Assembly (NCBI GenBank): GCA_019635875.1
Contig: JAHBYP010000014.1
Span: 1-64,000 of the forward strand
Length of the DNA: 64,000 nt
Source of the DNA: Alphaproteobacteria bacterium
Lineage (GTDB): Bacteria; Pseudomonadota; Alphaproteobacteria; Reyranellales; Reyranellaceae
Direction: 5' to 3'
Position numbers and translations under genes: made by a program. This document shows positions 28,071 through 36,797 of the stretch, one piece after another; positions within the stretch are counted from its first letter, which is position 1; each line of letters opens with the position of its first letter. The notes under the pieces were generated by a model that was not told where the DNA came from, searched no databases, and worked only from the letters and a program-made list of their open reading frames with translations.

Positions 28071-28583
28071 ATGTCAGCACAAGATGCCGCGCCGCGCGGC
28101 CCGTGGCGCCGCTTCACCGCCGCCTACGCCCGATTGCTCACGGTGCTGCTGGCGCTGTCGGTGGCGATCCTGATCGTTCCCGTCACCCTGCAGATGGTGT
28201 CGCGCTACACCGCCCTGATCCCGTCCTACATCTGGACGGAGGAGATGGCACGCTTCCTGTTCATCTGGCTGATCCTGATCGGCGCGATGGTCGGCGTGCG
28301 CGAAGCCTCGCATTTCGAGGTCGACGTCTGGCCGACGCTGGGCCGCCGCGGCGAGGCCGCGGTTCGCATCGTGGCGCGGCTGGGCGTGCTGGCGCTGGCG
28401 CTGATCTTCATCATCGGCGGCTACCAGTTCACGCAGTTCGCCTGGCACCGCACGTCGGAGCTGGCGGAGCTGCCGCTGTGGCTGATCCACGTCGCCTGGC
28501 CGCTCGCCGGCGTGACCTGGGTGGTCTTCCTCGGCGAGCAGTTCCTCGACGAGTTCCGCGCAATGACGGGGCGTGCGCCATGA
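28071..28583 (+). CDS. TRAP transporter small permease (DctQ family)
   Basis: A 170-residue protein with four membrane spans, the small membrane subunit of the TRAP carrier. Conserved features: QMVSRYTALIPSYIWTEEMARFLFIWLILIGAMVGVREASHFEVDV, the DctQ core. The ATG at 28071 is used; the frame opening at 27930 is repeat-derived. Its stop overlaps the dctM start as ATGA, so the two membrane subunits are translationally coupled, while the receptor gene is set apart by the repeat. Confidence 0.92.
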   Translation: MSAQDAAPRGPWRRFTAAYARLLTVLLALSVAILIVPVTLQMVSRYTALIPSYIWTEEMARFLFIWLILIGAMVGVREASHFEVDVWPTLGRRGEAAVRIVARLGVLALALIFIIGGYQFTQFAWHRTSELAELPLWLIHVAWPLAGVTWVVFLGEQFLDEFRAMTGRAP

Positions 28584-29899
28584 CCGGCAATGTGTTCTCG
28601 GCCGGCGAGGCGGCGTCGATTCTCTTCGGGGTCTTCTTCGTGCTGCTGGTCCTGCGCGTGCCGGTGGCCTTCGCGCTGGGGCTCGCCTGCCTGCCGCTGT
28701 TCTACTTCGAGCCGCGCCTGTCGGTGATGGCGCTCGCGCAGGAGACGTTCAACGCCTACAACTCCTTCATCCTGCTGGCGGTGCCGTTCTTCCTGCTGAC
28801 CGCCAACCTGATGAGCGTCGGCGGCATCACCAACCGGCTGGTGGCGCTGTCGCGCTCGCTGGTCGGCTGGATGCCGGGCTCGCTGGCGCAGATCAACGTC
28901 GTGCTCTCGGTGTTCTTCGCCGGTATCTCGGGCTCCTCGACCGCCGACGCCGCCAGCCAGAGCAAGATCTTCATCGATGCGCAGACCCGGGAGGGCTACG
29001 ACCTCTCCTTCTCGGTCGCCATCACGGCCGTCTCGGCAGTGCTCGCCGTGGTCATGCCGCCCTCGATCCTGATGATCGTCTGGGGCGGACTGATCTCGAC
29101 CTCGATCGGCGCGCTCTATCTCGCCGGCGTGGTTCCCGCGCTGCTGATCGCCGGCGCGCAGATGGCGACGGTGCACGTCTACGCCACCAGGCGCGGCTAC
29201 CCGACCTATCCCTGGGCCGGCTTCCGCCAGCTCGCATGGGCGTTCCTGATATCGGTGCCGGCGCTGTTCACGCCCTTCATCATCGTCGGCGGCATCCTGC
29301 TGGGCTGGTTCACCGCCACCGAATCGGCCTGCGTCGCGGTGCTCTACTCGGCGATCCTGTCGATCGCGATCTACCGCGAGATGGGCTCGAAGCAGGTCTA
29401 CAGCGCGCTGCTCGAGACCGGCAGGCTGGCCTCGGTGGCGCTGTTCTGCATCGGCACCGCCTCGGCCTTCGGCTGGCTGCTGGCCTACTACAGGATCCCG
29501 CAGGTGCTGCTCGCCGACGTCTCGAGCTGGGGCATGGGCGCGATCGGCGTCGGCTTCTTCATCGCCTTCGCGTTCCTGATCGTCGGCTGCTTCCTCGACG
29601 CCATCCCCGCGATCATCATCGTCGGCACGGTGCTCGAGCCGCTGGCCAAGTCGGCCGAGATGCATCCCGTGCACTTCGCCATCGTCGCGATCGTGTCGCT
29701 CGCCTTCGGCCTGGTGACGCCGCCCTACGGCCTCTGCCTGATGGTGTCCTGCGCGGTGGCCGGCGTGCGGCTCAGATTCGCGCTTAAGGACACGTTCATC
29801 ATGCTGGTGCCCCTTATCCTGGTGCTGGCGGCGGTGATCGTCATTCCCGACATCGCGCTGTTCCTGCCCCGCCTCATCGCGCCCGACCTGATGAAGTAG
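28580..29899 (+). CDS. TRAP transporter large permease (DctM family)
   Basis: A 439-residue, roughly 12-span membrane protein, the elevator-type transport subunit. Conserved stretches: NSFILLAVPFFLLTANLMSVGGITNRL, FAGISGSSTADAASQSKI with the sodium-site GSSTAD, and VVMPPSILMIVWGGLIS. C-terminal AFGLVTPPYGLCLMVSCAV is also typical. Overlaps dctQ by 4 nt. Repeat copy 7 starts 6 nt after the stop and probably covers the end of the transcript. Confidence 0.94.
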   Translation: MTGNVFSAGEAASILFGVFFVLLVLRVPVAFALGLACLPLFYFEPRLSVMALAQETFNAYNSFILLAVPFFLLTANLMSVGGITNRLVALSRSLVGWMPGSLAQINVVLSVFFAGISGSSTADAASQSKIFIDAQTREGYDLSFSVAITAVSAVLAVVMPPSILMIVWGGLISTSIGALYLAGVVPALLIAGAQMATVHVYATRRGYPTYPWAGFRQLAWAFLISVPALFTPFIIVGGILLGWFTATESACVAVLYSAILSIAIYREMGSKQVYSALLETGRLASVALFCIGTASAFGWLLAYYRIPQVLLADVSSWGMGAIGVGFFIAFAFLIVGCFLDAIPAIIIVGTVLEPLAKSAEMHPVHFAIVAIVSLAFGLVTPPYGLCLMVSCAVAGVRLRFALKDTFIMLVPLILVLAAVIVIPDIALFLPRLIAPDLMK

Positions 29900-29905
29900 C
29901 AACTA

Positions 29906-30028
29906 CCTTCCCCCGGAGGGGAAGGTGGCAGGGCGAAGCGCTGACGGATGGGGGATCTTTCAACGACTCCTGTGTCCGTCTTCGACATCCCCCATCCGCC
30001 TTCGGCACCTTCCCCCTCCGGGGGAAGG
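29906..30028. repeat. Intergenic inverted-repeat element, copy 7 (A-to-B orientation)
   Basis: A 123-bp element between the convergent dctM (6 nt after its stop) and the small membrane protein gene (11 nt after its stop). The left arm is degraded (GAGGGGAAGG, GATCTTTCAACGACTCC) and shares TCAACGAC with copy 6; the right arm is conserved (CCTTCGG). T-A at the covarying position. Confidence 0.88.
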
Positions 30029-30039
30029 TAAGATGGTTG

Positions 30040-30477
30040 CTACACCGCCATGCGGCGCAGCCCGATCCACTCGAAGATCGCGAGATCGGCGACCACGATT
30101 GCCAGGCCGATGATCAGCGCGAAGCCCCAGAAGGTGAGCGCGGGCGCGGCCAGCGCCAGCAACAGCGCGCTGCCGGCGACCCAGCCGATATCGGCCCACA
30201 GCACGATGCGGGCGAGCGCCACCGGCATGGTCGGCCGGCTGGCGATGAACCAGCAGATCGCGCCGAAGCCGACCACGCCGATGCCCAGCAGCAGGATCAC
30301 GGTGCCGAGCTCCAGCCCCAGCAGCGTGGCCGGCGCGGCGACGCTGGCGCGCGCCAGCGAACCGGCGAACAGCGCCAGCGCGGCGCCGCTGACGACTGAG
30401 AAAGCGGCGTTGCCATAGAGCGTGCGACGCAGCAGGTGGTCTGAGGACTGCGAAACGACGGACATCTCAACCTCCAT
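30040..30477 (-). CDS. Small four-span membrane protein
   Basis: A 145-residue integral membrane protein with four hydrophobic segments (about 24-44, 50-74, 82-104 and 112-136) and short loops. No catalytic motif. I do not recognise a characterised family. It is divergently transcribed from a MmyB-type regulator across 120 bp that contain a short inverted repeat, an arrangement in which the regulator often controls the neighbour. The start could instead be Met5 (nt 30465). Its 3' end faces repeat copy 7. Confidence 0.7.
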   Translation of the reverse strand: MEVEMSVVSQSSDHLLRRTLYGNAAFSVVSGAALALFAGSLARASVAAPATLLGLELGTVILLLGIGVVGFGAICWFIASRPTMPVALARIVLWADIGWVAGSALLLALAAPALTFWGFALIIGLAIVVADLAIFEWIGLRRMAV

Positions 30478-30549
30478 GCGCCTGGATCAGGCGTGCCACC
30501 AAGCTGGGCGAGAGGCGCCGACATCTCAAATACGTGCCAGGTAATCGCC

Positions 30550-30568
30550 AGCACGATTTCACGGTGCT
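30550..30568. promoter_or_regulatory. AGCAC-N9-GTGCT inverted repeat in a divergent promoter region
   Basis: A 5-bp perfect inverted repeat with a 9-nt spacer in the gap between the membrane protein gene and the MmyB-type regulator, 29 bp before the regulator's ATG. Position suits an autoregulatory operator. The arms are short, so chance occurrence is possible. Confidence 0.25.
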
Positions 30569-30597
30569 ACGTCAGGGGCAGTCTGGAGGAGTGCCCC

Positions 30598-31422
30598 ATG
30601 AGCCATACCTCGGTTGCCGACCGCGCCGATTCCGGCTTCGGCCCCATGCTGCGCGAGTGGCGTCGCCGCCGCGGCGCCAGCCAGCTCGAGCTGTCGCTGC
30701 GCTCGGGCGTGTCGCAGCGCCACGTCTCGTTCCTCGAATCCGGCCGCGCGCGGCCCAGCCGCGAGATGGTCGGCCAGCTGGCCGGCGCGCTCGACGTGCC
30801 GCTGCGCCAGCAGAACGCGTTGCTGCTCGCCGCCGGCTTCGCGCCGGTCTACCGCGAGCGCGACCTCGGCGCGCCGGAGCTCGGCGCGGTGCGCCAGGCG
30901 CTCACCCATATGCTGAAGCAGCAGGAACCCTACCCGGCGGTGGTGGTCGACCGGCTTTGGAACCTGCTCGACGCCAACGAGCCGGCCAACCGCATGACCG
31001 CCTTCCTGCTCGACGGCGTGCCCGGCGCCGCCGGCCAGACCGGGCGGCCCAACCTGCTGCGCTCGATCCTCTCGCGCGATCTGCTGCGCACGCGCATCGA
31101 CAACTGGGAGGACGTCGCGCGCCACCTCGTGCGCTCGACCTATGCCGAGATCCTGGCCGATGGCGGCGACGAGGAGGCGCTGCGCTTCATCGACGACGTG
31201 ATGGTGCTGCCAGACGTACCGCGCGCCTGGCGGCACCAGCGCTTCGACGAGACGCCGACCCCGGTGCTCTCGGTCGACTTCCGCAAGGGCGACACCAGGC
31301 TTCGGCTCTTCACCACCATCGCCACCTTAGGGACCCCGCAGGACGTCACCCTGCAGGAGGTGCGGGTCGAGTGCTTTTTCCCCGCCGACGAGACCACCGA
31401 GCGCTTTTTTCGACACCCATAA
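30598..31422 (+). CDS. XRE-family regulator with MmyB-like ligand-binding domain
   Basis: A 274-residue transcription factor. The N-terminal helix-turn-helix (residues 12-70) is LREWRRRRGASQLELSLRSGVSQRHVSFLESGRARPS. The C-terminal domain (about 95-270) matches the MmyB/PAS-like ligand-binding type (YPAVVVDRLWNLLDANEPANRMTAFLL), which in relatives binds fatty acids or other small lipophilic ligands. GGAGGA lies 8 nt before ATG. Divergent to a small membrane protein gene that it probably regulates. The C-terminal end ETTERFFRHP is the usual family finish. Confidence 0.9.
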   Translation: MSHTSVADRADSGFGPMLREWRRRRGASQLELSLRSGVSQRHVSFLESGRARPSREMVGQLAGALDVPLRQQNALLLAAGFAPVYRERDLGAPELGAVRQALTHMLKQQEPYPAVVVDRLWNLLDANEPANRMTAFLLDGVPGAAGQTGRPNLLRSILSRDLLRTRIDNWEDVARHLVRSTYAEILADGGDEEALRFIDDVMVLPDVPRAWRHQRFDETPTPVLSVDFRKGDTRLRLFTTIATLGTPQDVTLQEVRVECFFPADETTERFFRHP

Positions 31423-31557
31423 GGAAGTTTTCAAGTCATTGCGTTCCTTGGCCTTTTCGCCTCTGAAAGGCGCCTTTCGACACCGCTAGGGGTGGAAATA
31501 GGTAAGGCGGTGCTCCAGCGGTACACCGGCACCAGTGCATCAACTGGAGACCGGCCG

Positions 31558-32352
31558 ATGGCCCGCGACCGCAAGATCCCCTCTGACTTCTGGACCTGGG
31601 AGGCCGTCGTCGACTGCGCGCCGATGACCCGCCTCCTGTTCATCGGCTTGTGGAACTTCGCCGATGACCACGGTGTGCAGCCGCTTAGGCCGCGCACCAT
31701 CCGCTTGCAGGTGTTTCCCGGCGATTCGATCGACAACGACGCCGTGCGCGCCATGATCGACGAGCTGGTCGCGCGCGGGCTGGTGCGCATCTTCGAGGCC
31801 GACGGCACGGCGTATCTCTCCGTCATCGACTGGGAGCAGATCCAGCGCGTCGGCAGGGGCGCAAGGCGCCGCTACCCCGCGGATCCGGCCAAGCCCGTGC
31901 CTGTCGTGCCGGCGGCCATCACCCCCTCTCCCCGCTCGCGGGGAGAGGGTCGGGGTGAGGGGTCGATTGAGGTTGCGCACGATAGCAGTGCGCCATTCGA
32001 TGCAGCCCCTCACCCCAGCCCCCTCCCCGCAAGCGGCGCGAGCGGGGAGAGAGAGCGGACGGCGTCCGACCCCTGCCGGGTGCCATCGCGCTGGCGCAAG
32101 CGGATCAATAGGCGGCTGCGCAGGATCTGGCCGGGCGGGCCGCCGGCAGACACCGAAACGTGGATCACGCGCTGGCACGCCGAAGGCCACGACCTGGAGC
32201 GCGACGTGCTGCCGGCGATCAGCGAAGCGTGCAGGCCCACGGCCGATCGCGATCCGCCAGCCGGCTTGTCGGCGGTCACCGCGATGATCGAAGTCGGCGT
32301 CGCCTCGCCCTCGCGGCCGCCGTCGTCCGACGCGGCGCTGGCGGCGGCATAG
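31558..32352 (+). CDS. Phage replication-like protein carrying an in-frame repeat insertion
   Basis: A 264-residue protein. Residues 1-100 (RKIPSDFWTWEAVVDCAPMT, LFIGLWNFADDHG, TIRLQVFPGD, ARGLVRIFEADGTAYLSVIDWEQIQ) resemble the N-terminal domain of phage/plasmid replication-associated proteins. Residues ~122-165 (for example SPRSRGEGRGEGS and PHPSPLPASG) are not family-like: they are the translation of a 132-bp palindromic repeat at 31922-32053. Residues ~170-264 resume with DTETWITRWHAEGHDLERDVLPAI, a plausible helical tail. The true start is probably Met at 31558; an upstream start at 31492 adds unrelated residues. It may be a prophage remnant; no other phage genes adjoin. Confidence 0.6.
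   Translation: MARDRKIPSDFWTWEAVVDCAPMTRLLFIGLWNFADDHGVQPLRPRTIRLQVFPGDSIDNDAVRAMIDELVARGLVRIFEADGTAYLSVIDWEQIQRVGRGARRRYPADPAKPVPVVPAAITPSPRSRGEGRGEGSIEVAHDSSAPFDAAPHPSPLPASGASGERERTASDPCRVPSRWRKRINRRLRRIWPGGPPADTETWITRWHAEGHDLERDVLPAISEACRPTADRDPPAGLSAVTAMIEVGVASPSRPPSSDAALAAA
31922..32053. repeat. Second-family palindromic element embedded in a coding sequence
   Basis: Left arm 31922-31962 (CCTCTCCCCGCTCGCGGGGA then GTCGGGGTGAGGGG) and right arm 32006-32053 (CCCCTCACCCCAGCCCCCTC then the GCGAGCGGGGAGAG hairpin). An internal GCGCAC/GTGCGC hairpin lies between. This CCCTCACCCC-type sequence is a common dispersed repeat in alphaproteobacteria. It has the same two-arm layout as the main element but a different sequence, and the reading frame runs through it. 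Confidence 0.85.
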
Positions 32353-32366
32353 CCGAAAGCCCGCGC

Positions 32367-33302
32367 TCAGAAGGCGCCGGCCCGCGAGCGCTCGGCCTGC
32401 TTCAGGCGGATGGCGTGGAAGCCCTTGACGGTGCGGCGGATGATCTCCGCCACCGGCAGCACCTCGTGGATCAGGCCGGCTGTCTGGCCGGCGAGCGCGA
32501 TGGAGCATTCCATGTCGCCACCGAAATACAGGGTCTTCACGCTGCCGAGCGTCGAGCGGTCCATCGTGCCGGCCTTGTAGATCGCCTTCGAGGTCTCGGT
32601 CTTCAGCGCCCGTACGCAGGGCGTGCCCGAGCGGTTGAGCATCACGGTGCCGGTGTCGACGGCGTCGAGGATCGCCTGCTTGTAGTTGGCGTGCACCGGG
32701 CTCTCGGCGGCGCTGACGAAGCGCGTGCCCATCTGGATGCCCTCGGCGCCCAGCGCAAACGCCGCCGCCATGCCGCGCCCGTCGCAGATGCCGCCGGCGG
32801 CAATCAGCGGCAGGTCGACCTTCTCGCGCACTGCCTGCAGCAGCACCAGGGTCGAGACATCGTCGGGATTTTTGAAGCCGCCGCCTTCGCCGCCCTCGCA
32901 GATCAGCCCGTCGACGCCGGCCTCGGCCGCCTTCAGCGCCGCCGAGAGCGTGGGCACCACGTGATAGACGATCTTGCCGGCCGCCTTCAGCGGTCCCAGC
33001 AGCTTGCCGGGCGAGCCGGCGGAGGTGCTGACGAACGTCACGTCGCTCTCGCACACCATGTCGATCATCTTGGGATCGCGCAGGAAGAGCAGGGGCAGGT
33101 TGACGCCGAAAGGCCTGTCGGTCAGCCCCTTCATGCGGCGCATCTCCTCGAGGCAGGCCTCGGTCTCGCCGCTCGAGGTCTCGATGACGCCCAGGCCGCC
33201 GGCGTTGCTGACCGCGCTGGCCAGCTGGCTGCGCGCGATCCAGCCCATCGGCGCCTGTATGATGGGAAAGGTCGCGCCGGTATGGGCGAGCACGCGGTTC
33301 AT
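32367..33302 (-). CDS. Nitronate monooxygenase-like FMN-dependent oxidoreductase
   Basis: A 311-residue TIM-barrel flavoprotein of the 2-nitropropane dioxygenase / FabK-like family. Features: [30 protein letters not shown] at the first strand, [25 protein letters not shown], the FMN-phosphate loop [39 protein letters not shown]. It likely oxidises nitronates or reduces an enoyl substrate with FMN. I use Met at 33302; the upstream in-frame start at 33344 adds 14 unrelated residues. It is divergent from hslV, with 62 bp between. Confidence 0.88.
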   Translation of the reverse strand: MNRVLAHTGATFPIIQAPMGWIARSQLASAVSNAGGLGVIETSSGETEACLEEMRRMKGLTDRPFGVNLPLLFLRDPKMIDMVCESDVTFVSTSAGSPGKLLGPLKAAGKIVYHVVPTLSAALKAAEAGVDGLICEGGEGGGFKNPDDVSTLVLLQAVREKVDLPLIAAGGICDGRGMAAAFALGAEGIQMGTRFVSAAESPVHANYKQAILDAVDTGTVMLNRSGTPCVRALKTETSKAIYKAGTMDRSTLGSVKTLYFGGDMECSIALAGQTAGLIHEVLPVAEIIRRTVKGFHAIRLKQAERSRAGAF

Positions 33303-33364
33303 CGGGAGGGTCCGTTGTTCGACAGGACTTGGAGTCTGCCACACTCATGCTTATCTACGCAGCC

Positions 33365-33916
33365 ATGAGCGATCCTTCCCAATCCGCAGTGTGGCACGGC
33401 ACGACCATCCTGTGCGTGCGCAAGAATGGCGGCGTGGTGCTGGCCGGCGACGGCCAGGTCAGCCTCGGCCAGACGGTGATCAAGTCCAACGCGCGCAAGG
33501 TGCGGCGCATCGGCGGCGGCCAGATCGTCGCCGGTTTCGCTGGCGCAACCGCCGATGCCTTCACGCTGTTCGAGCGGCTGGAAGCCAAGCTGGAGCAGTT
33601 CCCCGGCCAGCTCACGCGCGCCTGCGTCGAGCTCGCCAAGGACTGGCGCACCGATCGCTACCTGCGGCGGCTCGAGGCGATGATGGCGGTGGCCGACAAG
33701 ACGGTGTCGCTGGTGCTGACCGGCACCGGCGACGTGCTGGAGCCCGAGGACGGGCTGATCGGCATCGGCTCGGGCGGCAACTACGCGCTGGCCGCGGCGC
33801 GCGCGCTGATCGACGTCGAGGGCCTCGACGCCGAGGCGGTGGCGCGCAAGGCGATGAAGATCGCCGCCGACATCTGCGTCTATACCAACACCAACGTCGT
33901 CGTCGAAAAGCTCTAG
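33365..33916 (+). CDS. hslV: ATP-dependent protease peptidase subunit HslV
   Basis: A 183-residue N-terminal-nucleophile peptidase. The catalytic threonine after processing is Thr13 in [12 protein letters not shown]; the 12-residue leader [12 protein letters not shown] is longer than the single methionine of E. coli HslV but usual for alphaproteobacteria. [26 protein letters not shown] and the C-terminal [10 protein letters not shown] are canonical. Two upstream in-frame starts (33329, 33347) are possible but unlikely. It precedes hslU by 76 nt. Confidence 0.97.
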   Translation: MSDPSQSAVWHGTTILCVRKNGGVVLAGDGQVSLGQTVIKSNARKVRRIGGGQIVAGFAGATADAFTLFERLEAKLEQFPGQLTRACVELAKDWRTDRYLRRLEAMMAVADKTVSLVLTGTGDVLEPEDGLIGIGSGGNYALAAARALIDVEGLDAEAVARKAMKIAADICVYTNTNVVVEKL

Positions 33917-33992
33917 GCTGCTATCGACGGACACGGCGGAAGCACGCCTCAGGGGTGCTCACGCCGCACATCGCGCCTCCAGGAGGGCGGCA

Positions 33993-35303
33993 ATGGCTGA
34001 ATTTTCCCCCCGTGAGATCGTTTCCGAGCTGGACCGGCACATCGTCGGCCAGAACGACGCCAAGCGCGCCGTCGCCGTGGCGCTGCGCAATCGCTGGCGC
34101 CGCCAGCAGCTGCCCGAGGGGCTGCGCGAGGAGGTGCTGCCCAAGAACATCCTGATGATCGGGCCCACCGGCTGCGGCAAGACCGAGATCGCGCGGCGGC
34201 TGGCCAGGCTCGCCGAGGCGCCGTTCCTCAAGGTCGAGGCGACCAAGTTCACCGAGGTCGGCTATGTCGGCCGCGACGTCGAGCAGATCGCGCGCGACCT
34301 GATGGAGGTGTCCATCGGCATGACGCGCGAGCGCCTGCGCAAGGACGTGCAGGCCAAGGCCGAGCTGGCGGCCGAGGAGCGCGTCGTCGAGGCGCTGGTC
34401 GGCAACAGCGCCAGCAGCGAGACCAAGCTGCGCTTCCGCCACAAGATCCGCGACGGCGAGCTGAACGAGCGCGAGGTCGACGTCGAGGTCGCCGATACCG
34501 GCGGGCCGGCGACCTTCGAGATCCCCGGCGTGCCCGGCGGCTCGGTCGGCATGGTCAATATCGGCGACATGCTGGGCAAGGCACTGGGCGGCGGCCGCAC
34601 CAGGAAGCGCACCATGACGGTGAAGGACGCCATGGAGCTTCTGACGCGCGAGGAGAGCGACAAGCTGCTCGATCAGGAGCGCGTGATCCGCGAGGCCAGG
34701 GACGCCGCCGAGCAGAACGGCATCGTCTTCCTCGACGAGATCGACAAGATCTGCGCGCGTTCGGAGTATCGCGGCGGCGGCGACGTCAGCCGCGAGGGCG
34801 TGCAGCGCGACCTGCTGCCGCTGATCGAGGGCACCACGGTCAACACCAAGCACGGGCCGCTCAAGACCGACCACATCCTGTTCATCTGCTCCGGCGCCTT
34901 CCACCTCGCCAAGCCCTCGGACCTGCTGCCCGAGCTGCAGGGCCGCGTGCCGATCCGCGTCACCCTGCAGGGCCTGACGCAGGAGGATTTCCGTCGCATC
35001 CTGGTCGAGCCCGAGGCCAGCCTGCTGAAGCAGTACAAGGCGCTGATGGGCACCGAGAAGGTGTCGCTGGAGTTCACCGACGACTCGATCGACGAGCTCG
35101 CCCGGCTGGCGGCCGAGATCAACGGCACCCTGGAGAACATCGGCGCGCGCCGCCTGCACACGGTGCTGGAGAAGCTGCTCGAGGAGATCAGCTTCACCGC
35201 GTCGGACCGCGGCGGCGAGAGCGTGACGATCGACGCGGCCTATGTGCGCGAGCGGGTGAGCGCGCTGGCCAAGAATGCCGATCTCAGCAAGTTCATCCTG
35301 TGA
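33993..35303 (+). CDS. hslU: ATP-dependent protease ATPase subunit HslU
   Basis: A 436-residue AAA+ unfoldase partner of HslV. Walker A GPTGCGKT (57-64), Walker [13 protein letters not shown], the I-domain insert (about 110-245), sensor region [17 protein letters not shown] and the C-terminal hydrophobic tail DLSKFIL that docks into HslV. AGGAGGG lies 6-7 nt before ATG. Its TGA overlaps the start region of the following small gene. Confidence 0.98.
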   Translation: MAEFSPREIVSELDRHIVGQNDAKRAVAVALRNRWRRQQLPEGLREEVLPKNILMIGPTGCGKTEIARRLARLAEAPFLKVEATKFTEVGYVGRDVEQIARDLMEVSIGMTRERLRKDVQAKAELAAEERVVEALVGNSASSETKLRFRHKIRDGELNEREVDVEVADTGGPATFEIPGVPGGSVGMVNIGDMLGKALGGGRTRKRTMTVKDAMELLTREESDKLLDQERVIREARDAAEQNGIVFLDEIDKICARSEYRGGGDVSREGVQRDLLPLIEGTTVNTKHGPLKTDHILFICSGAFHLAKPSDLLPELQGRVPIRVTLQGLTQEDFRRILVEPEASLLKQYKALMGTEKVSLEFTDDSIDELARLAAEINGTLENIGARRLHTVLEKLLEEISFTASDRGGESVTIDAAYVRERVSALAKNADLSKFIL

Positions 35304-35545
35304 TGGCCCGCCGCGCGCCCGCCGGCCGCAAGCTCGCGCGCGATGCCACCTATGCCCATGTCGTCACCCTGCCGATGCAGCCGCCCGGGTGCGTGGCCGA
35401 GATCGACGCCGAGGCTCGGCGCATCGCCGCGGGACGCTGCGGGCGCTGGACCTCGTCCGGCAGGCTGCATGTCGGTTTCGCCGAGGCGGCGCACCGCGAC
35501 GCCTTCGTGCTGTGGCTGGCGGTGGCGGGGATCGAGACCGGCTAG
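35303..35545 (+). CDS. Small hypothetical protein coupled to hslU
   Basis: An 80-residue basic/mixed protein that starts at an ATG sharing bases with the hslU stop (a GTG directly before it at 35300 is the alternative). No family recognised. Sequence shows PGCVAEIDAEARRIAAGRCGRWTSSGRLHVGF and AFVLWLAVAGIETG, a compact alpha/beta-type pattern without membrane segments or signal. The overlap with hslU and high-GC codon pattern support it being translated. It is convergent with the ABC-type receptor gene, 16 bp away. Confidence 0.6.
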   Translation: MARRAPAGRKLARDATYAHVVTLPMQPPGCVAEIDAEARRIAAGRCGRWTSSGRLHVGFAEAAHRDAFVLWLAVAGIETG

Positions 35546-35561
35546 GGACAGGCGGGCTGGG

Positions 35562-36554
35562 TCACTCGAAGACTTCGTCGGCCTGCATCAGCACCAGTTC
35601 CGGGATCGTCAGGCCCAGGGCCTTCGCGGTCTTCTGGTTGACCAGCAGCTCGAACACCGCAGGCTGCTCGACCGGCAGGTCGCCCGGCCTGGCGCCTCTC
35701 AGGACACTGTCGGCCATCACCGCGGCGCGGTGATAGATATCGGTGGTGTTGGCCGACAGCGACACCAGGCCGCCGGCCTGCACGGCGCGGCGGTCGAACC
35801 ACATGGTCGGCAGGCGATGGCGCCCGGCCAGCGCCAGGATGGCGACGTGATTGGAGTTGAAGACTCCCTGGATGACCACCGCGTCGGCCTTGCCGGCCGC
35901 GAACTCCTCGAACGCCGCGTCGAAATCGGCCGGCCCCGCCGCCATGGCCGGATCGAGCGCGATGCCGCCGCTTTTGGCCGCCGTCTCCATGTAGGACAGG
36001 AAGGGCTTGGTGAACGGATCCTGCGAGGAGGCCAGTACCGCGACGCGGCGCAGCCCCGGGATCATGTCGCGCAACAGCTGCAGGCGCCGCCCGCCGAGCT
36101 CCGCGGCCATGTTCGTGACGCCGGTGACGTTGCCGCCGGGGCGGCTCAGGCTCTTGACGATGCCGGTTTCGACCGGCGCGCCGGCCGGCGCCATGATGAT
36201 GGGGATGGTCGTGGTCGCCGCCATCGCCGCGCGAACCGCCGGCGTGAAGTGCGCCATGATCAGGCTCACACGGCTGCGCACCAGCTCGGCCGCGTGCTCG
36301 GCGGCAAGCGACGGCTGGCCATTGGCATAGCGGACATCGAAGGCGATGGTGTGACCTTCGACATAGCCCAGGCGCTTGAAGCTGGCGCGCAAGGCATCGG
36401 GCAGCGGGTGGGGCGCGGCACCGTCGATCAGCACGCCGATGCGGCGCGGCCCGGCCGCCGATTGGGCCAGGACCGGCGTCGAGGCCAGTGCGATCGTGGT
36501 CGCGAGAAGGACTCGACGTTGCACAAGCAGACGACGACGTGGCACCCCGGACAT
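35562..36554 (-). CDS. ABC transporter substrate-binding protein (ABC_sub_bind type)
   Basis: A 330-residue periplasmic-binding fold of the tryptophan/TrpX-like ABC_sub_bind family. Signal peptide VQRRVLLATTIALASTPVLAQ, then RRIGVLIDGAAPHPLPDALRASFKRLGYVEGHTIAFDVRYANG, the family signature. The phrase SRPGGNVTGVTNMAAELGGRRLQLLRDMIPGLRRVAVL is also diagnostic. There is no permease or ATPase gene nearby, so it is an orphan receptor, which is common for this family in soil alphaproteobacteria. Ligand unknown. Confidence 0.9.
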   Translation of the reverse strand: MSGVPRRRLLVQRRVLLATTIALASTPVLAQSAAGPRRIGVLIDGAAPHPLPDALRASFKRLGYVEGHTIAFDVRYANGQPSLAAEHAAELVRSRVSLIMAHFTPAVRAAMAATTTIPIIMAPAGAPVETGIVKSLSRPGGNVTGVTNMAAELGGRRLQLLRDMIPGLRRVAVLASSQDPFTKPFLSYMETAAKSGGIALDPAMAAGPADFDAAFEEFAAGKADAVVIQGVFNSNHVAILALAGRHRLPTMWFDRRAVQAGGLVSLSANTTDIYHRAAVMADSVLRGARPGDLPVEQPAVFELLVNQKTAKALGLTIPELVLMQADEVFE

Positions 36555-36626
36555 GCGGCAACCCCCACCGATCCCCGCCGGGAGCCTACGCGCGCCGTCT
36601 GTCCGTCGCCATGGGGAAGAAGCGGG

Positions 36627-36791
36627 CTAGAAGCAGAAGACCGAGCCGATATCCAGCAGGATCGAGGCACCGCGCTCGGCCCACAGCCACGCGGCCAGCA
36701 GGCCGACGCCGAGCACCGGCGCGCCGAGCGCGATGAGCAGCGCCCGGTTCGACGGGTTGGCGGTTGGCTGGCCGGCGTCCATGGCTGGCAT
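36627..36791 (-). CDS. 54-residue single-span membrane protein downstream of the MFS gene
   Basis: A short reading frame starting MPAMDAGQPTANPSNRALLI and ending SILLDIGSVFCF, with one clear membrane helix (about 18-38, LLIALGAPVLGVGLLAAWLW). It starts 6 nt after the stop of the MFS transporter on the same strand, so it is almost certainly co-transcribed. No family recognised. It may be a small partner of the transporter, by analogy with other small proteins encoded beside permeases; that is inference. The second Met (M4, nt 36782) is an alternative start. Confidence 0.65.
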   Translation of the reverse strand: MPAMDAGQPTANPSNRALLIALGAPVLGVGLLAAWLWAERGASILLDIGSVFCF

Positions 36792-36797
36792 ATGGGC

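Noticed and set aside
30534-31466. Alternative-frame 310-codon gene overlapping the MmyB-type regulator
   Set aside because: The regulator frame has a clear helix-turn-helix and ribosome site; the other frame is arginine/alanine-rich noise.
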